A stretch of 64,000 nt of DNA from Massilia litorea (GTDB taxonomy: Bacteria; Pseudomonadota; Gammaproteobacteria; Burkholderiales; Burkholderiaceae_D): assembly GCF_015101885.1 (NCBI RefSeq), contig NZ_CP062941.1, positions 3,534,001 to 3,598,000 of the forward strand. Direction: 5' to 3'. The position numbers and the translations under genes are program-made. The notes under the pieces were generated by a model. It was not told where the DNA came from. It worked only from the letters and a program-made list of their open reading frames with translations, and did no database searches. This document shows positions 10,145 through 17,220 of this stretch, one piece after another. The first letter of the stretch is position 1. Each line of letters opens with the position of its first letter.

Positions 10145-11323
10145 GTGCTACACACCAAAGTTAAGGAAGAGCTTGTCGAAGAAGGAGTAACTTCTGGCGT
10201 CGAGCAAGAGGAAGAAACGTTTAAGAGTCATGAGCCATTCGATCCCGCATCAATCTCGTTGTCTTCAAAGGTTGTCGCCCTTGATACAGTGCTTCGTAGG
10301 ATTAGAAATGGAACTATCGTTCTGAACCCAGATTTTCAACGCAATTATGTATGGGATTCAGAGCGTAAAAGCCTCTTAATAGAGTCCATGATGTTGCGTA
10401 TTCCGCTTCCGATGTTCTATGTGTCCGAAGATAAAGATGGGATATGGGAGGTCGTGGATGGCCTGCAGCGCCTCACGACTATACGAGATTTCATTTTAGG
10501 TCCAGACGGAGACGGCAAAGGGTTCTCATTGCGTGGTCTTGAGTTTTGGGGGGATATTTTCGATGGGAATAACTTCTTCACGATTGAAAAACGGGCAAAA
10601 ATGCCTAGGATTATCAATAATATAATGGAGGCAGAACTTTCGTTTACCATTATCAATCCCGACACCCCTGAAAAAGTTAAGCGAAATATCTTTAAACGGA
10701 TTAATACGGGTGGTATGCGATTGTCGTCACAAGAGATTCGCCATGCGTTATACCAAGGTGAGGCGACTGAATTATTGAAGGAAATGGTATCTACAACCGC
10801 GTACAAAAAGTTTGTAGGAAAAACGGTAAAAGATGGAAGGATGGCCGGGCGTGAATTGGTTCTGCGTTTTCTTTCATTTTACCTGCGGGAACGTAAAAGC
10901 TATAAAGGCGATATGGACGCCTTCCTTTCGGATACTATGAGATTTGTTAACGGTGATCTAAAGTTTGAAGACGTGCGTAGGATTCCAAATGTAAAGGTTT
11001 TGGCAGACTTCGACCGGGCTCTTGAAAGGGCAAATATTCTGTTTGGGGAACATGCTTTCAGACGATCAAAAGGGCGTGAGAGAAAGACTCCCATTAATAA
11101 ATCATTATTCGATGTATGGACGTATTGCCTTGCAAAAATAAACGTTGAGTGGTTTAATAAGATAATTGAGCGTCAGGGCGCGTTTGAAGCCGCTTATTAT
11201 GCATTGCTTGAGAACGATAGCGACTTTAGCGATTCAATTGGTCGGTACGGGGGCGACTTGGCGGGAGTTCGGTATCGTTTTGATCGTATAATTAGTCTTC
11301 TAAGAAGTATTAAAAATGATTAA
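10145..11323 (+). CDS. DUF262 (ParB-like fold) domain protein, island gene 1
   Basis: 392 residues from a GTG start with a weak AGAGAG site upstream. The DUF262 core is clear: NPDFQRNYVW (about 61-70), DGLQRLTTIRDF (105-116, the D-G-x-Q-R signature) and FKRINTGGMRLSSQEIRHAL near residue 190. DUF262 forms the GmrS part of GmrSD-type modification-dependent restriction enzymes, where it hydrolyses nucleotides, but there is no DUF1524/HNH nuclease domain here. The gene overlaps the ATPase gene by 8 bases. It looks like the first part of a defence-type system; the activity is not known. Confidence 0.85.
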   Translation: MLHTKVKEELVEEGVTSGVEQEEETFKSHEPFDPASISLSSKVVALDTVLRRIRNGTIVLNPDFQRNYVWDSERKSLLIESMMLRIPLPMFYVSEDKDGIWEVVDGLQRLTTIRDFILGPDGDGKGFSLRGLEFWGDIFDGNNFFTIEKRAKMPRIINNIMEAELSFTIINPDTPEKVKRNIFKRINTGGMRLSSQEIRHALYQGEATELLKEMVSTTAYKKFVGKTVKDGRMAGRELVLRFLSFYLRERKSYKGDMDAFLSDTMRFVNGDLKFEDVRRIPNVKVLADFDRALERANILFGEHAFRRSKGRERKTPINKSLFDVWTYCLAKINVEWFNKIIERQGAFEAAYYALLENDSDFSDSIGRYGGDLAGVRYRFDRIISLLRSIKND

Positions 11324-12392
11324 TAAGATAAAAATAAATGGTTTCAAGTCTTTTCGATCAGAAGAGGTAGATCTTGGCAAGCTAACGGTCTTGACTGGAC
11401 TTAATAATTCAGGAAAGAGTAGCGTTATTCAAGCGCTTCGAATGTGCTCTGCTGTATCGAATGGTAAATCCCCTTATATAGACGGCTATGGCGGCTTTAG
11501 CGAGTTGAGGTCAAGGCTGGTTGATATTAATGCACACATCGAATTGTCTATTGGCACCGATGATGCTAAAAATTATACTTTAAACATTGGCGGCTTAAAT
11601 TACGAGGTAACTGCCGACTTAGATCTCCCATTCTGTCAGTATATCTCCGCAGATCGATACGGTCCTAGAGTTGCGCTTCCATTGCTGAGTGATGACATGA
11701 ATGATTTGACGGTGGGATCGCTTGGGCAGTATGCGGCGCACTACGCGACAATATTTGAAAATACCATCGTGGCTTCTCTGCTGCGTCATACTGATTCAGC
11801 GAGTAACACGCTTAAACACCAAGTTGTGAGATGGATTAGCGAAATCTCTCCAGGGGTTCGACTTGAATTTGACGTTCTCCGTAAATATGATTCTTCGACG
11901 CTAGCAGTGGACGGAAACCGTGCAACGAACTCAGGCTTCGGAATTAGTTATACGCTACCCATTATATTGTGTTTGCTTACAATGACCGGAAATATTGGCA
12001 CTGATGATTCTGATCAAAGATTGACTCAGTGGTTTGGAACGTTAGCAAACAAGGGAGGTTTGTTGCTAATCGAGAATCCGGAAGCTCACTTGCATCCACG
12101 GGGGCAAACGAGGATGGGCAATTTAATTGCTTGTGCTGCTGCGCTGGGGTTACAGGTAGTTGTGGAGACTCACAGCGACCATTTATTAGATGGAATTCGT
12201 CTCGCGGTCAAAAACAACTGTGGGCTAAAAGGCGACGAAGTGAAGATAGGATTTTTTGAGAAACCGGAAGATGGTGCGAGCATTCTGACAAAAATTCAGC
12301 TTCGTGATGATGGTAAGTTAGAGCGTTGGCCTAAAGGGTTCTTTGACCAGTTTTCAATAAATTTGCGTGAGCTGAGTAAGAAGAATGCCTGA
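11316..12392 (+). CDS. ABC/SMC-type AAA ATPase with DUF3696-like C-terminus, island gene 2
   Basis: This 358-residue ATPase has Walker A GLNNSGKS (28-35), a signature-like GFGISYTLPI (207-216), Walker B LLLIENPEAHLHP (249-261) and a switch motif ETHSDHLLDGIR (284-295). It ends in WPKGFFDQF, typical of DUF3696 proteins. It resembles the ATPase half of OLD/Gabija-type proteins but has no TOPRIM nuclease domain, so any nuclease must be elsewhere. The start overlaps gene 1 by 8 bases and the end overlaps gene 3 by 8, so the three are translationally coupled. Confidence 0.85.
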   Translation: MINKIKINGFKSFRSEEVDLGKLTVLTGLNNSGKSSVIQALRMCSAVSNGKSPYIDGYGGFSELRSRLVDINAHIELSIGTDDAKNYTLNIGGLNYEVTADLDLPFCQYISADRYGPRVALPLLSDDMNDLTVGSLGQYAAHYATIFENTIVASLLRHTDSASNTLKHQVVRWISEISPGVRLEFDVLRKYDSSTLAVDGNRATNSGFGISYTLPIILCLLTMTGNIGTDDSDQRLTQWFGTLANKGGLLLIENPEAHLHPRGQTRMGNLIACAAALGLQVVVETHSDHLLDGIRLAVKNNCGLKGDEVKIGFFEKPEDGASILTKIQLRDDGKLERWPKGFFDQFSINLRELSKKNA

Positions 12393-13284
12393 CATACATT
12401 TTTTCGTTGATGAAGAGGTACTTCTCAATGCTCTAGCCTGTATTCATCGTGATTGTGAACCATTAGACAAATTTGTACAGGTGATCGATGCTGCACTTGA
12501 CATTGATTCTAACTTGGCAACCGTTTGTTGCTATTCCGACGTTTATTCGCTTGAGGTCAACGGAAGTGATGTAGCTCAGTTGGTATTTGAAGGTAACGAA
12601 GAAGGGAGTGTGCGTGATTCGATAGTGAAATTCCAGATTGCACATTCCCGAACCGTGGCATGCGATTCGAATAATGGAAGCGGATTTGCAAACACTGCTT
12701 TATTGGACGCGGGTGCTGGTGCTCTCATCTCGACTAACGGACGGCAGCACGAGTCTTGGTGGGATGAGAACGCGATGACTCTTGTAGCTGACGTGGCGCA
12801 CGTTCCCCCTGCACTCCGAAGCTTATTTCTACATTACAAGATGTCGCTTGATCTATTGGTGTTATACGCGCCAATAATGTATGAAAATATATATTTTTAT
12901 GCCGAAGTCGCTGAGTTGAAGAGCACGGGAGTAGATTTTGACAGTGGCCGTGCCGAAATTCTAAGTCATTTGACATACCTTAATGACGTTGCGCCTGTTG
13001 ATTTTCGCTCAGGTATCTCGGCAAAGGAGATTATTGGGAACGCAAGGGCGTATGGAGTCGAAATTTCGCCTGAGAGTCCTAGTACTCACAAAAATAAGGC
13101 TGCAATGAAAGAAAGAGAAATAAATATTGCCGGAGAGAAGATTCTATGTGAGTGGCATACTAAGCTGCAGCCAACGTATGGCCGTATTCATTTTTATGCG
13201 CGCAGTTACGCAAACGAAAAGGTCGCAAAAGCGGTCAATAAGAAGGTTATTGTTGGTGTCATCGCAGCCCATCTAACGACGTAA
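12385..13284 (+). CDS. Unknown protein with C-terminal CEWHTKL motif, island gene 3
   Basis: 299 residues, no signal peptide or membrane segment, unknown family. The start (MPDIHFFVDEEVLLNAL) suggests a compact alpha/beta domain. The C-terminus holds CEWHTKL (255-261), then GRIHFYARS (266-274) and a closing VIVGVIAAHL strand; clustered Cys, Glu, His and Arg could form an active site. As the only member of the operon without an assignable ATPase or DUF262 role, it is a candidate effector. That is inference only. Confidence 0.7.
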   Translation: MPDIHFFVDEEVLLNALACIHRDCEPLDKFVQVIDAALDIDSNLATVCCYSDVYSLEVNGSDVAQLVFEGNEEGSVRDSIVKFQIAHSRTVACDSNNGSGFANTALLDAGAGALISTNGRQHESWWDENAMTLVADVAHVPPALRSLFLHYKMSLDLLVLYAPIMYENIYFYAEVAELKSTGVDFDSGRAEILSHLTYLNDVAPVDFRSGISAKEIIGNARAYGVEISPESPSTHKNKAAMKEREINIAGEKILCEWHTKLQPTYGRIHFYARSYANEKVAKAVNKKVIVGVIAAHLTT

Positions 13285-13322
13285 ACTTTTGGATAGCAAT
13301 GAGATCGTACTCTGCGAAAGCC

Positions 13323-13448
13323 ATCTACGAGCAGGGTCTCAGCACCGTCCCCGATTTCACGCAGTGGCTGGTGGAAGAGGGCATCGAGTCGATGTCGCTT
13401 AACCCGGACTCGGTGATCGAGACCTGGCAGAAGCTGGCGAAGATGTAA
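13323..13448 (+). pseudogene. Displaced 3' end of ppsA (right island boundary)
   Basis: The last 32 codons match PpsA almost exactly ([18 protein letters not shown]...KLAKM then stop), and the preceding ten codons (IYEQGLSTVP against [10 protein letters not shown]) still align but have diverged. This is what remains of the original gene end, or of an incoming ppsA end. It is followed by a strong terminator that would be the native ppsA terminator. The near-identical 96 bases at 13353-13448 form the right direct repeat. Confidence 0.85.
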
Positions 13449-13463
13449 GCTTCGCTGGACCGG

Positions 13464-13504
13464 AAAAACCCTCGCTCACCTTGCTGGTGGCGAGGGTTTT
13501 TTTT
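13464..13504 (+). terminator. Rho-independent terminator, probably the native ppsA terminator
   Basis: AAAAACCCTCGC and GCGAGGGTTTTT pair across a 14-base loop that can itself pair, followed by a run of T. It lies 16 bases after the displaced ppsA stop codon. Confidence 0.9.
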
Positions 13505-13572
13505 CGCACCGGCGATGCGCCAAAAAGAAACGCCAACCGAATGGTTGGCGTGTGCGTCGTACCTTGCCGGCT

Positions 13573-13674
13573 CTAGTTGCAGCCGCCGGCTGCCTGTCGT
13601 TGCATGAACCGCTCGGCGCGGTGGCGGGACATGCGCATCAAGAGGCGCGTGACAGTTCTGACCAATCGTTTCAT
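13573..13674 (-). CDS. Small basic protein (33 aa)
   Basis: The frame MKRLVRTVTRLLMRMSRHRA...CN has an AGGAG ribosome-binding site 6 bases before its ATG. A good promoter lies upstream on the same strand (see 13727-13756). The product is strongly cationic (eight Arg, one Lys) and could form an amphipathic helix, with a C-terminal GGCN. There is no known family. A signal-poor, membrane- or RNA-binding micro-protein is one possibility. Confidence 0.5.
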   Translation of the reverse strand: MKRLVRTVTRLLMRMSRHRAERFMQRQAAGGCN

Positions 13675-13726
13675 TTCCATCTCCTGGGATTGCATTGCGG
13701 TAGATCCTGCGATCACCGATACTCCC

Positions 13727-13756
13727 TTTATAGGCCGGTTCCGGCCCTTGCGCCAA
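13727..13756 (-). promoter_or_regulatory. Sigma-70 type promoter for the 33-aa gene
   Basis: On the minus strand TTGGCG, an 18-base spacer and TATAAA are in good arrangement. They would start transcription about 46 bases before the start codon of the small basic protein gene. Confidence 0.55.
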
Positions 13757-13911
13757 TTCTCGTTGGCAATGACAGATATTTCAGTGATGAATGAATTGTT
13801 CAAGATGCTGCTTTCGGGGCAATAGTCTCGCGGGCCGCAATTGGGAATTTATTAATAGCCTAACGGCAACAAATGTCTTGACTCATCCCGGGAACGGGTT
13901 AAACTTTTGGT

Positions 13912-13945
13912 AACCCTCGTCAGCCCTGCGGCGGCGGGGGTTTTT
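13912..13945 (+). terminator. Terminator-like hairpin before the Cys-rich secreted protein
   Basis: AACCCTCG and an imperfect GGCGGGGGTT arm are followed by TTTTT, 20 bases before the next start codon. No gene on this strand needs a terminator here, so it could be a leader attenuator or the end of a small RNA. The pairing is imperfect. Confidence 0.35.
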
Positions 13946-13965
13946 CACATTGACTGGAGAGATAC

Positions 13966-14346
13966 ATGCGCCTCGCACCCTTGCTCCTCACCCTGGCGGG
14001 TACGCTGGTCTCGCACGCCGTCCTTGCGGCCGAGCCAAGTTTCTGCCATTCCGTCTGCGACAGCGAACGCCGTGCCTGCAAGGCCGACGTGGCGCAGCTG
14101 GCGGCCGAAGACGGCGAGGGCCTGCTGGTGACGCAGGAGAAAAACCAGCTGGCGCGCACGGCTGCGAAGACTGGCGCACCTTCGCCGGAGCCGGTGCGGG
14201 CCGGCGAGCACTCGGCGGTGCAGAACCGGCGCATCGTGCGCACGGCGGCCTGCGAGAGCACCTGGCAGCGCTGCGAACGAACCTGCAAGGCGCCCGAGGC
14301 CAAGGCGCCGGTCTCGCCGATTTTCACGCCGCGCAAGAGCGGCTGA
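13966..14346 (+). CDS. Secreted/periplasmic hypothetical protein with four to five cysteines
   Basis: This 126-residue protein starts with a clear signal peptide (MRLAPLLLTLAGTLVSHAVLA, cleavage near AEP). The mature part has FCHSVCDSERRAC and a later ACESTWQRCERTC, paired CxxxC-type motifs suggesting disulphides in the periplasm. A GGAGAG ribosome-binding site precedes the ATG. It is the first gene of the run leading to nfeD. Function unknown. Confidence 0.75.
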   Translation: MRLAPLLLTLAGTLVSHAVLAAEPSFCHSVCDSERRACKADVAQLAAEDGEGLLVTQEKNQLARTAAKTGAPSPEPVRAGEHSAVQNRRIVRTAACESTWQRCERTCKAPEAKAPVSPIFTPRKSG

Positions 14347-14369
14347 GTACTGCCCGACAGGAGAACGCC

Positions 14370-14792
14370 ATGCTTGATTGGATGAACTGGCTGGTCGGTG
14401 CGGGGATCCTGGTGATCGCCGAACTGTTCACCGGCACCTTTTATCTGCTGATGATCGCCATTGGCCTGGCCTTCGGCGGCATCGCCGCGCTGCTGGGCTT
14501 GAGCGGACCGATCCAGACGCTGGTCGCGGCCGTGGTCGGCGTCGTCGCCACCAGCATCCTGCACCGCAGCCGTTTCGGCCGGCCGGCCAAGGGAAGCGCC
14601 AACCGCGACCACAACGTGAACCTCGACATCGGCGAGCGTGTCAGCGTTCCCAGCTGGCAGGGCGGCCGGGCGCGCGTGATGTACCGCGGCGCGCTGTGGG
14701 ATGTCGAACTCGGCCCGGGCGCGCTGCCCGAAGCCGGCGAATACCGCATCGTCGAAGTGCAGGGCAGCCGCCTGATCGTCGCAAATTCATAA
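14370..14792 (+). CDS. NfeD-family membrane protein
   Basis: I start it at ATG 14370 behind ACAGGAGAA; the longer open frame upstream overlaps the preceding gene. The 140 residues hold two to three transmembrane helices (about 5-65) and a C-terminal OB-fold-like domain (GERVSVPSWQGGRARVMYRG). Short NfeD proteins are encoded next to SPFH/stomatin proteins and form membrane microdomain complexes with them; a stomatin gene follows after 25 bases. Confidence 0.9.
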   Translation: MLDWMNWLVGAGILVIAELFTGTFYLLMIAIGLAFGGIAALLGLSGPIQTLVAAVVGVVATSILHRSRFGRPAKGSANRDHNVNLDIGERVSVPSWQGGRARVMYRGALWDVELGPGALPEAGEYRIVEVQGSRLIVANS

Positions 14793-14817
14793 ACAAACGA
14801 ATACTCATCTTGAAAGC

Positions 14818-15744
14818 ATGCTCATGGAATTCTCGTTCGGAACGGTAGCGCTGGTCATTTTCATCATCGCGATGGTCTTCGTCTTCAAGACGATCAACGT
14901 CGTCCCCCAGCAGCACGCCTGGGTGGTCGAGCGCCTTGGCAAGTACCACGCGACGCTGGCGCCGGGCCTGAACATCGTGATCCCCTTCATCGACCGCATC
15001 GCCTACAAGCACGTGCTCAAGGAAATCCCGCTCGACGTGCCGCCGCAAGTCTGCATCACCAAGGACAACACCCAGCTGCAGGTGGACGGCATCCTGTACT
15101 TCCAGGTGACCGACGCCATGCGCGCCTCCTACGGCGCGTCGAACTACATCCAGGCCATCACCCAGCTGGCGCAGACCACGCTGCGCTCGGTGATCGGCAA
15201 GATGGAGCTCGATAAAACCTTCGAGGAGCGCGACCACATCAACACCACCATCGTCAACGCCATCGACGAGTCGGCCGCGAACTGGGGCGTGAAGGTGCTG
15301 CGCTACGAGATCAAGGATTTGACGCCGCCGGCCGAGATCCTGCATTCGATGCAGCGCCAGATCACCGCCGAGCGCGAAAAACGGGCACTGATTGCGGCGT
15401 CCGAGGGACGGCGCCAGGAGCAGATCAACATCGCCAGCGGCGAACGCGAAGCCTCGATCGCCCGCTCCGAAGGCGAGCGCCAGGCCGCGATCAACCGCGC
15501 CCAGGGCGAGGCGAGCGCGATCGTCGCCATCGCCGAGGCCAGCGCCACGGCGCTGCGCCAGGTGGGCGCCGCGATCCGCGATCCGGGCGGCGAGGACGCG
15601 ATGAACCTGCGCGTGGCCGAACACTATGTCGACGCCTTCGGCAAACTGGCCAAGACGAATAACTCCATCATCGTGCCGGCCAACCTGGGCGAGATGAGCG
15701 GGCTGATTGCCAGCGCGCTGCAGATCGTGAAGACGCAGAAATGA
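14818..15744 (+). CDS. qmcA: SPFH/Band 7 (stomatin/QmcA-like) membrane protein
   Basis: This 308-residue protein has an N-terminal membrane anchor (ALVIFIIAMVFVFKTINVV) and a Band 7 domain (WVVERLGKYHATLAPGLNIV). A long Ala/Glu/Arg helix (ISAEREK-like ITAEREKRALIAASEG) drives oligomerisation. It probably forms a membrane scaffold with the upstream NfeD protein. The next gene overlaps it by 4 bases. The start could also be the in-frame ATG at 14824. Confidence 0.92.
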   Translation: MLMEFSFGTVALVIFIIAMVFVFKTINVVPQQHAWVVERLGKYHATLAPGLNIVIPFIDRIAYKHVLKEIPLDVPPQVCITKDNTQLQVDGILYFQVTDAMRASYGASNYIQAITQLAQTTLRSVIGKMELDKTFEERDHINTTIVNAIDESAANWGVKVLRYEIKDLTPPAEILHSMQRQITAEREKRALIAASEGRRQEQINIASGEREASIARSEGERQAAINRAQGEASAIVAIAEASATALRQVGAAIRDPGGEDAMNLRVAEHYVDAFGKLAKTNNSIIVPANLGEMSGLIASALQIVKTQK

Positions 15745-16568
15745 CCGGGGCACGAACGCCGCGGGTCATCATCATCACCGGCGCCTCCGACGGCATCGGC
15801 GCCGAGATGGCGCGCCAGCTGGCGGCGAAGGAGGGCGCGGGCCTGGCGCTGGTGCTGGCCGCCCGCAACGCCGCGCAGCTGGACGCAGTGGCGGCCGAAT
15901 GCGCCGCCTTCGGTGCACAGGTGCTCGCGGTGCCGACCGATGTGGGCGTGCAGATCCAGTGCCGCAGGCTGGTGATCACGGCCGTCGAACGCTTCGGCCG
16001 CATCGATGTCCTGGTCAACAACGCCGGGCGCTCGGCGCACGCCCTGTTCGAAGAGGTCGAGGACCTCGGCTGGTACGAAGAGCTGATGCGGGTGAACCTG
16101 TGGGGCAGCGTCTGGTGCACCCAGGCGGCGCTCCCGCATCTCAAGGATGCGCGCGGCAGCATCGTCGCCGTCTCCTCGCTGGCAGGCCTGATCGGCGTGC
16201 CGGGACGCACCGCCTACAGCGCCACCAAGTTCGCGATGACCGGCTTCTTCGAGGCGTTGCGGGCGGAAGTGAAGGGCGCCGGCGTGAGCGTGACGACGGC
16301 GTATCCGGGCGTGGTCGCAACAAAAATCCGCTATCGCGGCTTCAATGCGCAGGGCGAGGCGGCGGGAGCGAGCGGCTTGAAGGAAGAGGGCGCGATGAGC
16401 GTCGAGGAATGCGCGCGCCTGATCATCGAGGGCATGAATGCGCGCAGGCGCGAGGTGGTGATGTCGGCCAAGGGGAAGCTCGGGCGCTTCCTCAAGCTGC
16501 TGGCGCCGGGCATGGTCGAAAAAATGGCGCTGGCGGCCTTGAAGGACGAAGTCAAGCCGCATGGGTAG
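15741..16568 (+). CDS. SDR-family oxidoreductase
   Basis: 275 residues with the TGASDGIGAEMARQL cofactor motif, NNAGRS, a catalytic Ser in SSLAGLIGVPG and YSATK. The extended C-terminal region resembles membrane-associated SDRs acting on lipid-like ketones. It overlaps the stomatin gene by 4 bases (ATGA) and so is part of the nfeD-stomatin operon. Substrate unknown. Confidence 0.9.
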   Translation: MTGARTPRVIIITGASDGIGAEMARQLAAKEGAGLALVLAARNAAQLDAVAAECAAFGAQVLAVPTDVGVQIQCRRLVITAVERFGRIDVLVNNAGRSAHALFEEVEDLGWYEELMRVNLWGSVWCTQAALPHLKDARGSIVAVSSLAGLIGVPGRTAYSATKFAMTGFFEALRAEVKGAGVSVTTAYPGVVATKIRYRGFNAQGEAAGASGLKEEGAMSVEECARLIIEGMNARRREVVMSAKGKLGRFLKLLAPGMVEKMALAALKDEVKPHG

Positions 16569-16621
16569 GCAAGACCACGAACATGCATACGGCCGGCTGT
16601 CGAACGTGGTGAGGTGAAACA

Positions 16622-16981
16622 ATGCGCACGAAGCACGTACTGATTGCCATGCTGGCGCTGATGCTGGTTTCCGGACTCCTCGAGCCGCTCGAACCGACAT
16701 CCGCCATGCCGCCCGCGTGGTGGGTCCTGGTGTCGGCCTTCCTGTCGAGCTTTTTACCGTTCTACTGGTACCGGCTCGATAGCGAAGCGCGCCTGTTCCT
16801 GCCCTCGCGCTGGATGAGCACTGGCGTCGTCACGCTGACGCCGGTCGTGTTGCCGATCTACCTGCTGCGCACCCGCCCGCGCGGCGAGCGTGCCCGCGCG
16901 CTGCTTCGGTGCCTCGGATTTTTCCTTTTGATGATACTGGCGTCCGGCTTCGGGACCGCGCTTCGGTTCGCCGTCTACTGA
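16622..16981 (+). CDS. Small integral membrane protein, hypothetical
   Basis: 119 residues with about three hydrophobic segments (6-20, 31-48, 68-83) and a C-terminal one (95-112), separated by short basic loops such as RTRPRGERAR. A GTGAGG-like site precedes the ATG. No family recognised; it may belong to the upstream operon (53-base gap). Confidence 0.7.
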   Translation: MRTKHVLIAMLALMLVSGLLEPLEPTSAMPPAWWVLVSAFLSSFLPFYWYRLDSEARLFLPSRWMSTGVVTLTPVVLPIYLLRTRPRGERARALLRCLGFFLLMILASGFGTALRFAVY

Positions 16982-17102
16982 GGCGCGCAGCAGCCCATGG
17001 CCCGGGCAAATGCGCCGCCCCGACCAGCACCACTGCCGAACCCTCGTCGAGGGCCGCGCAGCGACGGCATCCATGCGACATTGCGCTCCTTCAGCATCAG
17101 CT

Positions 17103-17216
17103 CGTAGGGTGGGCACTCCGTGCCCACGCCGTCTCAGCGGTCGCGCAGTTGCGGGATAACGTGAAGTCAGTGGTGTGCAGCCGCCGCAACGCGTGGGCAC
17201 GCAGTGCCCACCCTAC
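17103..17216. repeat. REP-type palindrome pair (copy 2)
   Basis: CGTAGGGTGGGCAC-CTCC-GTGCCCACGC at 17103-17129 faces its inverted copy at 17191-17216, ending 4 bases from the receptor stop codon. The palindrome arms carry GGGCAC instead of the GGGCTC of copy 1, with compensating changes, so the hairpin is conserved rather than the sequence. Confidence 0.85.
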
Positions 17217-17220
17217 ATGC

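Larger units (their letters stand above)
9916..13352. mobile_element. AT-rich genomic island in the 3' end of ppsA, no integrase
   Basis: The segment between the two ppsA-end repeats is clearly AT-richer than either flank and has different codon use (many AAA, TTA and ATA codons). It contains a terminator, a cluster of ACTAGT motifs, three overlapping same-strand genes, and then a diverged ppsA tail. The gene is regenerated at the left end, as when site-specific elements enter the 3' end of a gene. No recombinase, transposase or inverted terminal repeat is present, so it either moves with help in trans or is a trapped remnant. Confidence 0.8.

Noticed and set aside
11316..12392. Calling the island ATPase an OLD or GajA nuclease
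   Set aside because: The protein ends shortly after the ATPase motifs and has no TOPRIM domain.
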